DNA from: Micromonospora echinospora
GTDB taxonomy: Bacteria; Actinomycetota; Actinomycetes; Mycobacteriales; Micromonosporaceae
NCBI RefSeq assembly: GCF_900091495.1
Contig: NZ_LT607413.1
Span: 7,378,501 to 7,442,500 of the forward strand
DNA: 64,000 bases
Direction of reading: 5' to 3'
Positions within the stretch are counted from its first letter, which is position 1, and each line of letters begins with the position of its first letter. Made by a program: the position numbers and the translations under genes. The notes beneath the pieces are model-generated. The model saw only the letters and a program-made list of their open reading frames with translations, made no database searches and was not told the origin of the DNA. Shown here one piece after another: positions 44,926 to 53,217 of the stretch.

Positions 44926-46023
44926 CTACGCGGTCGCGACCTCGGTCGACGCCCGGGACGTCCGGTCGGTGGTGTCCCCGGCGCGCCCGTCCACGGCCGG
45001 CCCCGCGTCGCCCGTGGACTCCGCGTCGCCGGTCGTCGCCACCTCTCCCGGCCCGGCCGGCTCCGCCGCGGCCGGGACACCGGAGACGAAGTCCTGCGGA
45101 CGGTTTCCGGGCGGCTGGGTACGGTCGGCGGCGTGGTCGAGCACCCGCAGCGCGGCCAACGCCGCCATCGGCACCACCAGCGCCCCGGCCGCGCCCGCGA
45201 CGTCCAGCGCCGCACCGCCGAGCATCCCGCCGATCACCGCGGCCACGGCGGTGCCGGCCATCGCGGCCCGCATCGCCGGATAGATGCCGAACAGACGCAT
45301 CAACCCGCCCCAGGGCTGGAAGAGGGCGAACCACACCAGCACCGCGCCGGCCACCGCGAGAACGGTCAGCGGGCTGCCGACCAGGGTGTCGAAGTTGGCG
45401 GTGCTGGACCGGTGCACGGTCAACCCGGCCCGCCCCTCCCCGAGGGCGGCGAGGAACCGGCCCAGGCTGCCCCGCTCGGTCGGGGGCCGGCGCAGGTCCA
45501 GCACGCCCAGCCCGATGGTGACCGCGAGGCCCGTCATGCTCGCCCAGACCAGCCGGCTCAGGGTCAGCCAACCGCCGGTGCAGATCACGGCGGCGACGGT
45601 CACCCCGGCGGTCAGCGCGATCGCGCCGACCGAGTCCGCGCCGAGGTACGGGCTGCCCACGATCACCACGGCCACGGTGCCCACGGCCACCACCACGGTC
45701 GGCCGCCAGCGCCGGCCCACCCGCTGGGCCAGCCAGCCGGCGGTCAGCAGCACCCCGGCGAGGAACGCGCCGAGCCCCACCGTGCCGAGGCCGGCGTACC
45801 GGCCACCTTCCAGGGTCGAGTAGCCCACCACCCCGTTGAGTTGCAGACGGGCTCCGGTGAGCACGTCCACACCGACGGCGAGGGTGGTCAGCCCGGCCAC
45901 CGCGCCCAACGGGCCGAGGGTGCGATCGTGTCCGGGCGCGAACCGGACCAACGCGGTCGCCCCGGCGAGCAGCAGCACGGTCACCACGGCGAAGTACCAG
46001 CCGGCGTGTTCCCCCGCCACCAC
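44926..46023 (-). CDS. Membrane protein, C-terminal part of a probably frameshifted gene
   Basis: About 365 residues with at least eight hydrophobic segments and a Ser/Ala/Gly/Asp-rich, probably cytoplasmic tail. The frame could start at one of two adjacent GTG codons, but there is no good ribosome-binding site. The upstream gene ends in a frame whose last helix (AALAIPAALVADLVPWW) runs straight into this one (GEHAGWYFAVVTVLLLAG) if one base is added to the G run on the coding strand (C run at 46,011-46,015). I therefore think it is the membrane half of a single protein of about 760 residues. Alternatively it is a separate gene overlapping its neighbour by about 40 bases. Confidence 0.6.
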   Translation of the reverse strand: MVAGEHAGWYFAVVTVLLLAGATALVRFAPGHDRTLGPLGAVAGLTTLAVGVDVLTGARLQLNGVVGYSTLEGGRYAGLGTVGLGAFLAGVLLTAGWLAQRVGRRWRPTVVVAVGTVAVVIVGSPYLGADSVGAIALTAGVTVAAVICTGGWLTLSRLVWASMTGLAVTIGLGVLDLRRPPTERGSLGRFLAALGEGRAGLTVHRSSTANFDTLVGSPLTVLAVAGAVLVWFALFQPWGGLMRLFGIYPAMRAAMAGTAVAAVIGGMLGGAALDVAGAAGALVVPMAALAALRVLDHAADRTQPPGNRPQDFVSGVPAAAEPAGPGEVATTGDAESTGDAGPAVDGRAGDTTDRTSRASTEVATA

Positions 46024-47210
46024 GGCACCAGGTCGGCGACCAGGGCCGCCGGGATGGCCAAGGCAGCGGCGATCAGCAGCACCTCGACGGCCCCCACCAC
46101 GGACCGGGGCGCCGGGGTCGGTCCCACCGGACCGGCGTGCCGGCGGGCCCGCCGCAGCAGTGGGAGGACCGCCACGGCGAGCAGCACCTGGAAGCCGGCG
46201 AGCAGGACGAAGAACCACCCGGCGACGCGCCGCTGGGCGCCGGCCTCCCGGTCGGCGTCGGCCGGCGCGTCGATGGCGGCCCGCAGGTCCGCCGGACGAC
46301 CCTCGACCGGGGTGGCGGCCCGGCCGAGGAAGTTCCGTTCCGGCAGTGGACGGTCGAGCACGGTCAGCGCGGTGGGGGCGAGATCGACCAGTTGCAGGTA
46401 GCCGTCGCGGCCGGTGCTGGCCGAGGTGAGCCAGCCCCGTTCCCAGCCCGGCCCGTCGGCGACCGCCACGTGCAGCCGGGCCGGCGCGGCGGTGTCCGAG
46501 ACTCCGGCGACCAGCACCAGGGAACGCGGTGGGCGGGCGGCCAGCACCCGGGCCAGGGCGGCGTCGGCGCGGCGCGCGGCGGCGTCCCGGACGGCCCGGT
46601 CCTCCCCGCTGACCGTACCCAGGTCGACGATGCTCAGCACGCAGGAGCCCAGCAGGGGCGCCGGGTCGGCGGGCAGGGCGGGTTCGTACCGGTCGACCCG
46701 GCCGAACGGGCGGGCGGCGGCCACGGCGGCACCGGGGCCAACGGCGACGGCGCAGCGCACCGACTCGGCCAGCGCGCCGGGCACCGCGCCCCAGGACAGC
46801 CGGTCCTGGTTGTGCAGGACCACGCTCTCCTGCTGGGGCAGGTTGGCGCCGAACCCGTCGGGCTGTTCCACCTCCACGTCCACGGCCGGGCAGGCCCCGG
46901 CCGGCCGGCTGGTGTTCCAGGCGGCGAAGTTGCCCGCGCCGAGGGTGAGCCAGCCGTCGACCGGGCAGGTCGGCCGGCGGGCCGACCGGGCCGACAGCGA
47001 GCCGATCGACCCGTTCTCGGCCATCCGCCACAGCGTCGGCGTGGTCTCCGGGTCCACGTCGTCCCAACGCAGGCCGGGCACACCGGCGATGACGACGAAG
47101 TCGGCCTCCGGACGGCGCGGCGCGCCGTCCGGCTCGGCGGCCAGCGCGGCCACCCCGACCAGCACGACGAGCAGGGTCACCAGCAGTGGGGTGAGGCGGC
47201 GCAGCATCAA
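45981..47210 (-). CDS. Secreted/membrane alkaline-phosphatase-like protein, N-terminal part of a probably frameshifted gene
   Basis: 409 residues beginning with a signal peptide or anchor (MLRRLTPLLVTLLVVLVGV). An extracytoplasmic domain of about 300 residues follows (VVIAGVPGLRWDDVDPETTPTLW, then CPVDGWLTLGAGNFAA), which resembles the alkaline phosphatase/phosphodiesterase fold in outline. Two hydrophobic helices come at the end. The frame stops abruptly (WRGNTPAGTSPW) where a one-base insertion would join it to the downstream membrane part. The start overlaps the stop of the glycosyltransferase gene (4 bases). Its place among murJ and lipid-carrier genes suggests a cell-envelope role. Confidence 0.65.
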   Translation of the reverse strand: MMLRRLTPLLVTLLVVLVGVAALAAEPDGAPRRPEADFVVIAGVPGLRWDDVDPETTPTLWRMAENGSIGSLSARSARRPTCPVDGWLTLGAGNFAAWNTSRPAGACPAVDVEVEQPDGFGANLPQQESVVLHNQDRLSWGAVPGALAESVRCAVAVGPGAAVAAARPFGRVDRYEPALPADPAPLLGSCVLSIVDLGTVSGEDRAVRDAAARRADAALARVLAARPPRSLVLVAGVSDTAAPARLHVAVADGPGWERGWLTSASTGRDGYLQLVDLAPTALTVLDRPLPERNFLGRAATPVEGRPADLRAAIDAPADADREAGAQRRVAGWFFVLLAGFQVLLAVAVLPLLRRARRHAGPVGPTPAPRSVVGAVEVLLIAAALAIPAALVADLVPWWRGNTPAGTSPW

Positions 47211-48367
47211 CCACGCCCCGTCGCGGCCCCGGCGTCCGGAGCGGCCGGCCCGGCGGCGTCGCCGGCCAGGTCGGCGTAGAGGTCGGCCAGGGCGGCGACG
47301 GTGTCCGCCTCGGTCGGCCAGGTCGCGGCCCGTTCGGTGCCCCGGCGGGCCAGGTCGGCGCGGCGGGACTCGTCGTCGAGCAGGTCGCGGACGGCCCGGT
47401 CGACCGCGTCGACGTCGTCGGACGGGATCAGCACCGCGGCGTCGCCGACCAGTTCCGGCAGCCCACCCACCCCGGTCGCCACCAGCGGTACGCCGGCGCG
47501 CATCGCCTCCTGGGCGAACAGTTGCCGGGCCTCCCAGTCACTGGTCACCACGGCGAGGTCGGCCCCGGCGAGCAGGTCCGCCACGTCGGTGCGGTGCCCG
47601 AGCAGGGTCACCGGGGCGCGGGCGGCGGAGATGCGGGCGGCCAGCGGCAGGTAGGCCGGGCCGCTGCCGGCGATGACGACCACCGGCGGTGGGGTGCGGT
47701 CCCGCCACCGGGCGGCGGCGTCGATGAGCACGTCGTAGCGCTTCTGCGGGTGCAGCCGCCCGACCGAGAGGATCAGGGGCTGTCCGGGGGTGACGGCGAA
47801 CTCGGCCCGGACGGCGGCGCGCCGCCGGCGCGGCGGGGGCAGGGTCGGCGCGGCCACCGGGGCGAGCCGGGCGTCGGCGGCACCGAGCGCGGTGACCCGG
47901 GCGACCAGGTCGCTCGACGCGCCCAGGGCGACCCGGGCCCGACGGGCGACCAGGCGTTCGGCCAGGCCGGAGAGCCGCCCCCGCAACCCGCCGGCGAGGA
48001 CGGCGTTGTGCCAGGTGACCACCAGTGGGGCGGCCGGCCGGGCGAGGACGGCGACCAGACCGGCGCGCAGCCCGTGCGCGTGCACCACGTCGACCGGCTC
48101 GGCGGCGAGGGCGCGACGCAGGGCGACGACCGCGCGCGCGTCGGCCGGGGTGGGACTCGCCGGGATCTCCACCGGCGTGAACCGCGCCCCCGCGCCGACG
48201 AAGTCGAACTGTTCACCGGTCGCGGCCGGCCCGCAGACCAGCACGGACACGCCCTGCGCGACCAGCCCCCGGGTCACCGACCGGACGTGCTGCCCGACCC
48301 CGCCGGTGCTCGACGCGAGCAGCAGGGCCACCGTGCCCTGCCACCCGGCCCCACTCCTGGCACTCAC
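47207..48367 (-). CDS. GT4-family glycosyltransferase (cell-envelope type)
   Basis: A 386-residue GT-B enzyme. The N-terminal domain begins LLLASSTGGVGQHVRSV with the GGVGxH acceptor-side loop. The C-terminal domain begins LILSVGRLHPQKRYDVLIDA, and the catalytic segment SDWEARQLFAQEAMRAGVPLV holds the E(x7)E motif. It starts at a GTG overlapping the murJ stop (GTGA). It probably adds a sugar to a lipid-linked precursor; acceptor and donor are unknown. Confidence 0.85.
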   Translation of the reverse strand: MSARSGAGWQGTVALLLASSTGGVGQHVRSVTRGLVAQGVSVLVCGPAATGEQFDFVGAGARFTPVEIPASPTPADARAVVALRRALAAEPVDVVHAHGLRAGLVAVLARPAAPLVVTWHNAVLAGGLRGRLSGLAERLVARRARVALGASSDLVARVTALGAADARLAPVAAPTLPPPRRRRAAVRAEFAVTPGQPLILSVGRLHPQKRYDVLIDAAARWRDRTPPPVVVIAGSGPAYLPLAARISAARAPVTLLGHRTDVADLLAGADLAVVTSDWEARQLFAQEAMRAGVPLVATGVGGLPELVGDAAVLIPSDDVDAVDRAVRDLLDDESRRADLARRGTERAATWPTEADTVAALADLYADLAGDAAGPAAPDAGAATGRG

Positions 48368-50022
48368 CGATCCACCCTTTCGTCGTCCGGGGCCTGTCGG
48401 GGACGGCCGGCGCGGCCCCGACCGGGCAGCCGGCGGAGCAGTCCCGCCAGCAGCGGTCGGACGTCCCGCCGGTCGGCCGGATACGCCACGGCGAGGAACA
48501 CCACGCCCACCACGACTCCGGACAGCATGCCCTCCAGCACCGCCCGGGATGTCGTCGGGGTACCGCCACCCGTCCCGGCCAGCGCTCCCGCCACCTGCGC
48601 CCCGGCCAGTGCGGCGACGGCCGCCGCGAGCACCCCGGCGGCACCGGCGCGCAGGCTGCCGGCCAGCGCGGCCGGTCCCGCCGCCCGGCGCACCGCGACC
48701 AGCAGCAGCCCGCCCAGCAGCAGCATCCCGACGCTGTTGGCCAGCGCCACGGCCAGCACCCGGTCGGCGGCCGGCAGCACCGCGGCCAGCGGCAGCGCGA
48801 CCACCGGCACGGCGAGCCAGCCGAGGGTGATCGCCACGGTGGCCGGGCGGGTGTCGCCCCGCGCATAGAGGGCCCGGGAGAGGACGGCGAACAGGCCGTA
48901 CCCGAGCAGGCCCGGCGCGAACCCGGCGATCGCGGCGGCGGTCGTGTCCGCGCCGAGCGGGAAGAAGCGTCCCACCGGGAGGGCCGTGCCGACCAGTGCC
49001 GCCGCGCCGAGGCTGCTGAACAGCAGCACCCCCCGGACGGTCGGCGCGAGGGTTCCCCGGTAGCTCTCCTCGTCCCCGCCCGCCGACGCCGCCGCCAGGG
49101 TCGGGTAGGCGGCCACCGCGAGCGGCACCGCCAGCACCGCCCACGGCAGCAGGTACATGGTCTGCGCCAGGTTGAACACCTGCGGGGAGCCGGTGGGGCC
49201 GCCGGAGACCCGGTTGAGGATGACGAGCAGCGCGACCTGCTGCGCGGTGACGGTGACCGCCCCGGCCACGGCCAGCCCGCCGACCCGGGCCCGCGCGTCG
49301 GCGGTGAAGGCGTACCCGGGGCGCAGCCGCAGCCCCAGCCGGCGCAGCGGCACCAGCAGCGACAGGGACAGCACCACCACGCCGAGGGTGGTGCCGGCCG
49401 ACAGGATCAGCTCGCCGCCCCGGCTCACCCCGGCCACCGTGACGCCCCGCCCCTCGGCGCCGCCGAAGACGAGGTAGACGACGATCACGGTGAGGCTGGA
49501 GAGCAGCGGCGCGAGCACCGGCCAGGCGAACCGCCGGTGCGCCTGGAGCACCCCGGTCAACACGATGCCGACGCCGTAGAGCGGCAGCTGCGGCGCGAAG
49601 ACCCGCAGCATCCGGGCCCCGGCCGCGAGTTCCTCCGGGGACCGGCTCTCGCTAATCGCCCCGACGATCGGGTCGGCGAGGAGCGCCACCAGCACCGCCA
49701 GCGGCACCAGCAGGGTCACCGTCCAGGTCAGCAGGGCCCCGGTGGTGGCGGCCACCGCCGCGCGGTCGCCGGCCCCCACCGCCCCGGCGAGCAGCGGGAC
49801 GACCAGGCTGGCCAGCGCGCCACCGGCGACGATCTCGAAGATGATGTTCGGCACCGTGTTGGCGATGACGTACATGCCGCCCAGGTCGCTCTTCTCCACC
49901 ACCCAGGTGAAGACGGCGGTACGGGCGAAACCGGCGAGCCGGGCGGCGACGGTGAGGACGGCGATGAGCGCGGCCGCTCCGGCGACACGGCCCGCGCCGG
50001 CGAGGGGTGCCGGTGCGTTCAC
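48364..50022 (-). CDS. murJ: MurJ/MviN-like lipid flippase
   Basis: A 552-residue polytopic protein with about 14 transmembrane helices of the MOP superfamily. It has LARLAGFARTAVFTWVVEK near the N-terminus and PLYGVGIVLTGVLQAHRRFAWPVLAPLL in the middle, both typical of MurJ homologues that flip lipid-linked peptidoglycan precursors. It starts at a GTG one base after the stop of the MraY-like gene. Actinobacteria often have more than one MurJ-like protein, so this may be an accessory paralogue serving another polymer; the adjacent MraY-like protein and glycosyltransferase support that. Confidence 0.82.
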   Translation of the reverse strand: MNAPAPLAGAGRVAGAAALIAVLTVAARLAGFARTAVFTWVVEKSDLGGMYVIANTVPNIIFEIVAGGALASLVVPLLAGAVGAGDRAAVAATTGALLTWTVTLLVPLAVLVALLADPIVGAISESRSPEELAAGARMLRVFAPQLPLYGVGIVLTGVLQAHRRFAWPVLAPLLSSLTVIVVYLVFGGAEGRGVTVAGVSRGGELILSAGTTLGVVVLSLSLLVPLRRLGLRLRPGYAFTADARARVGGLAVAGAVTVTAQQVALLVILNRVSGGPTGSPQVFNLAQTMYLLPWAVLAVPLAVAAYPTLAAASAGGDEESYRGTLAPTVRGVLLFSSLGAAALVGTALPVGRFFPLGADTTAAAIAGFAPGLLGYGLFAVLSRALYARGDTRPATVAITLGWLAVPVVALPLAAVLPAADRVLAVALANSVGMLLLGGLLLVAVRRAAGPAALAGSLRAGAAGVLAAAVAALAGAQVAGALAGTGGGTPTTSRAVLEGMLSGVVVGVVFLAVAYPADRRDVRPLLAGLLRRLPGRGRAGRPRQAPDDERVDR

Positions 50023-50023
50023 G

Positions 50024-50899
50024 TCAGGCGGGGCGTCGGCCCAGCGCGTCCAGTTCGCGCAGTCCGGGGGTCTTCTGGATGACCGCCGTGAAGCTGACCT
50101 TCTCGCTGGCCGCGGTGAGGCCGGCGAGCACGGCGAGGATCCCGGCCCGCCCGACCGGTCCGGTCCGGGCGGCCAGGGCGACGCCGAGCAGCGCACCGAG
50201 CGCGTTGGCCCCGCTGTCGCCGACCATCACCTGCTCGTCGAGGTCGTCGCGGATCAGCCCGGCGGCGGCGCCGACCGCCCCGGCGGCCAGCCCGCCGTGC
50301 GGACCGCGCAGCAGCGGCGTGCCGAGCAGGATGCCGGACTTCAACGCCCGGCCGGGGCGCAGGTCGAGCAGGTTGAGCAGGTTCGCCGTACCGGCCACCA
50401 CGCCCGCGCCGAGCAGCACGTCGGTGGTCCGACCCACCGCGCCCAACCGCTGCCGCCGCCGGTGCGCGGCGACCTGCGGGTCGGCGGCGAGCAGCGCGGC
50501 GGCGGCGAGACCGGCCGCGCCGACCCCGAGGACCTTCACCAGGCCGGCGGTGACCATGCCCTCGCGCAGCGCGGTGAGGTGACCGGCGAAGCCCTTCGCG
50601 GCCTTCTGCTCCGGCCGGGCGCCCACCACGTCGTCGTAGAGCCCGACCGCGCCGGCGCCGAGCCCGGCGACCAGGGCGGCGGCGCCGGAGGCGGGGCTGG
50701 CCGCACCGAGCGCACCGGCGGTGGCGGCGCCGGCGGCGAGCGCCGGGCCGGCGGCCAGGGTGACCGTCTGCCCCCGGAAGTTGGTGCGCTCCAGCGCCGG
50801 CCCGGCCGGCGAGCTGCGGACCTGGCCGAGCAGGTGACGGGCGGCGAGCGCGCCGGCCCCGGCGGCGAGCAGCCGGGCGGTGCGGTTCCACGTGCTCAC
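50024..50899 (-). CDS. MraY/WecA-like phosphoglycosyltransferase-like membrane protein
   Basis: About 291 residues with several hydrophobic segments and the aspartate motifs of polyprenyl-phosphate sugar-1-P transferases: VGLYDDVVGARPEQKAAKG (the DD motif), ANLLNLLDLRPGRALK (NxxNLxDG-like) and VMVGDSGANALGALLG (GDxG). The catalytic pattern is therefore present though the protein is shorter than MraY. I chose the GTG giving VSTWNRTARLL. It could make a lipid-linked precursor that the neighbouring glycosyltransferase extends and the MurJ-like protein flips; this pathway is inferred from gene order. Confidence 0.75.
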   Translation of the reverse strand: MSTWNRTARLLAAGAGALAARHLLGQVRSSPAGPALERTNFRGQTVTLAAGPALAAGAATAGALGAASPASGAAALVAGLGAGAVGLYDDVVGARPEQKAAKGFAGHLTALREGMVTAGLVKVLGVGAAGLAAAALLAADPQVAAHRRRQRLGAVGRTTDVLLGAGVVAGTANLLNLLDLRPGRALKSGILLGTPLLRGPHGGLAAGAVGAAAGLIRDDLDEQVMVGDSGANALGALLGVALAARTGPVGRAGILAVLAGLTAASEKVSFTAVIQKTPGLRELDALGRRPA

Positions 50900-50960
50900 G
50901 CCGACCACCCCCACCGGTACGCGGGACGGGAGGATACGGGCATCAGGGCGCTGCGTTCGC

Positions 50961-51893
50961 TCACTGGGGCAGTTTAGGCACCAGCGACGCGGCGTTGTCG
51001 CCGACACCGTAGTGCCCCGCCTTCTTCTCGTTGAGCTGCTGCACCAGCGCCATCACGGCGACCAGCTGGCCCTGCACCGTGTTGCCGTTGTCGACGGTGG
51101 AGATGGCCTGCGACAGCACCGGGTCGCCCCGGACGACGGCGACCACGTTGTTGCCCGCCGAGCCGTTGCCCGCCACCACGATCGTGCCGGCCCGGTCGAA
51201 CTGCTCGGCCATCTTCACCACGGACTCGTCCTTGCGGTCGGCGTCCTTGTCCACGTACGGCTGACCACTGACCAGCACGACCGCCTCGGCGGCGCCGGTG
51301 ACCGGCTCGGCCGAGGTGACGTAGCCGGCGTTGGCGTACGAGGCGAGCACCGCCTTGCGGTCCGCCTCGGCCACCACGGGGGTGCGGTCCAGCAGCACGT
51401 TGGCCAGCAGCGCGCTGGAGGTCTCCACGCCGTGCCCGTTGCCGGGCAGATTGGCGGTCGGTGCGCCGGTCGGGCCGGCGGCGGTCGCCGTCAGCTCCAG
51501 CAGGGCGTTGTTGTTGTCCGGGCTGACGAACTTGTCCTGGACGTCGAGCCGCCCGGTGACCGTGGCCCCGGCGGTCTGGAGCATCTTGATTACGCCCTCG
51601 GTGTGCTCGCGGCCGGTGGGCAGGCCGACCACCAGCACCCGCTTGCCGGTCAGCGTGCCCGGCAGGAACCTCTGGGCCATCTCCGCCGCGAAGTCCTCCT
51701 CCAACTCCATCTCGCGTTGCAGGTTGTTCACCGCCTGGCGCATCTGCTGGTTGTCCTTGCTCAGCGAGTTGACCCGCTCCTTCAGCGAGTCGGCCACCGG
51801 CCCGTTCAGCGCGGCGGTGCCGACCACCAGGCCGATCGCCAACGCCAGGAAGACCGCGGTCAGGGACACCACGTGGTAGCGGAAATTGATCAC
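50961..51893 (-). CDS. Copper transporter family protein (MctB/SteB-like)
   Basis: The 310-residue protein has one N-terminal transmembrane helix (HVVSLTAVFLALAIGLVVG) followed by a coiled coil (LKERVNSLSKDNQQMRQAV) and an extracytoplasmic alpha/beta domain. It is the family of M. tuberculosis Rv1698 (MctB, called a copper transport protein) and Corynebacterium SteB, a partner of SteA in cell envelope and septation. Adjacency to steA supports the second role. It starts at a GTG behind AGAGG, 28 bases from steA. Confidence 0.87.
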   Translation of the reverse strand: MINFRYHVVSLTAVFLALAIGLVVGTAALNGPVADSLKERVNSLSKDNQQMRQAVNNLQREMELEEDFAAEMAQRFLPGTLTGKRVLVVGLPTGREHTEGVIKMLQTAGATVTGRLDVQDKFVSPDNNNALLELTATAAGPTGAPTANLPGNGHGVETSSALLANVLLDRTPVVAEADRKAVLASYANAGYVTSAEPVTGAAEAVVLVSGQPYVDKDADRKDESVVKMAEQFDRAGTIVVAGNGSAGNNVVAVVRGDPVLSQAISTVDNGNTVQGQLVAVMALVQQLNEKKAGHYGVGDNAASLVPKLPQ

Positions 51894-51920
51894 GCCTACA
51901 GCCTCTTGATCGGTCGGGAG

Positions 51921-53099
51921 CTAAAAGAGCTGGCCGAGCTGGAACACGAAATTGTCCCACCACTCCGAGGCCACGCCCAGGTACGCCTTGCCGACGGTGG
52001 AAACGGCCACCGCCGAGGCCATCGCCGCGACCGCGGAGAGGACCAGGAGCAGCAGCGAGGAGCCCGAGATGCTCTGCCGGTAGAGCCGGCTGACCCCCTT
52101 GGCGTCGACCAGCTTCCCGCCCACCTTGAGCCGGGTCAGAAAGGTCGAGGCCATGCCGCCGCGCCCCTTGTCCAGGAACTCCACCAGCGTGGCGTGGGTG
52201 CCGACGGCCACCAGCAGCGACGCGCCCTTCTCGTCGGCCAGCAGCATGGCGAGATCCTCGCTGGTGGCGGCGGCGGGGAAGGTCTGCGCCGGCACCCCGA
52301 GCCCGTTGACCCGGGCCAGCCCCGGCGCCCGCCCGTCGGGGTAGGCGTGGACGATCACCTCGGCGCCGCAGCGCAGCACGTCGTCGGTGACCGAGTCCAT
52401 GTCCCCGATGATCATGTCGGGGGTGTAGCCCGCCTCGACCAGCGCGTCCGCGCCGCCGTCCACGCCGATCAGCACCGGCTTGAACTCCCGGATGTACGGG
52501 CGCAGCACGTCCAGGTCGTCCTTGTAGTCGTAGCCACGGACCACGATCAGGCAGTGCCGGCCCCGCATCGAGGTCTGGATCTCCGGCACGCCCACCCCGT
52601 CGAGCAGCAGGTCACGCTCCTGCTTGAGGTAGTCCATGGTGTTCGCCGCGAACGCCTCCAGCTGGACCGACAGGCCCTCCCGCGCGTCGGCCATCGCCTT
52701 GGCCACCGTCTCGGCGTCCTGGAGGGTGCCGTGTGCCACCGGATCGTCACCGACGTAGACCGTGTTTCCCTCGATCCGGACGACGTCACCCTCCCGGATC
52801 CGCTGGAAGACCCCCTCACCCAGGTCGTCGAGGAGGGGGATCCCGGCGGACACCAGCACCTCCGGTCCCAGGTTCGGGTAGCGGCCCGAGATCGAGGGCT
52901 TCGCGTTGAGCACGGCGGCGACCCCGACGGCGACCAGCGAGTCGGCCGCGACCCGGTCCACGTCGACGTGGTCGATCACCGCGATCTCACCCGGCCGCAA
53001 GCGGCCGACCAGTCGCTTCGTCCGGCGGTCCAGGCGCACGGTACCGACGAGGGAGCCCGGTTCCGTGCTCCGGTTGCGGCGCAAGGTGGGTAGACGCAT
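51921..53099 (-). CDS. steA: SteA-like protein (thiamin-pyrophosphokinase-like fold, septation)
   Basis: 392 residues from the chosen ATG (MRLPTLRRN). The N-terminal part GTVRLDRRTKRLVGRLRPGEIAVIDH is the conserved start of the Rv1697/SteA family. In the centre, IGVDGGADALVEAG and IIGDMDSVTDDVL match the thiamin pyrophosphokinase-like nucleotide-binding fold. A single transmembrane helix (LLLLVLSAVAAMASAVAV) anchors the C-terminus. It is immediately upstream of the steB-like gene, as in other actinobacteria. Confidence 0.88.
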   Translation of the reverse strand: MRLPTLRRNRSTEPGSLVGTVRLDRRTKRLVGRLRPGEIAVIDHVDVDRVAADSLVAVGVAAVLNAKPSISGRYPNLGPEVLVSAGIPLLDDLGEGVFQRIREGDVVRIEGNTVYVGDDPVAHGTLQDAETVAKAMADAREGLSVQLEAFAANTMDYLKQERDLLLDGVGVPEIQTSMRGRHCLIVVRGYDYKDDLDVLRPYIREFKPVLIGVDGGADALVEAGYTPDMIIGDMDSVTDDVLRCGAEVIVHAYPDGRAPGLARVNGLGVPAQTFPAAATSEDLAMLLADEKGASLLVAVGTHATLVEFLDKGRGGMASTFLTRLKVGGKLVDAKGVSRLYRQSISGSSLLLLVLSAVAAMASAVAVSTVGKAYLGVASEWWDNFVFQLGQLF

Positions 53100-53177
53100 C
53101 GTGACCATCCTGGCATGGGAGGCAGGGTTTTCCGTCGCGACATGCCTGAGCAGGGCCGCCTACCCAGGGAAGCACAG

Positions 53178-53207
53178 GTGAGCGCAGCCCGGTGTGGCTG
53201 CGCTCAC
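53178..53207. terminator. Terminator hairpin downstream of recN
   Basis: GTGAGCGCAGCC pairs perfectly over 12 bp with GGCTGCGCTCAC around a 6-base loop. It lies 10 bases beyond the recN stop, between recN and steA, both leftward. Confidence 0.75.
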
Positions 53208-53217
53208 AGATCCGCGG

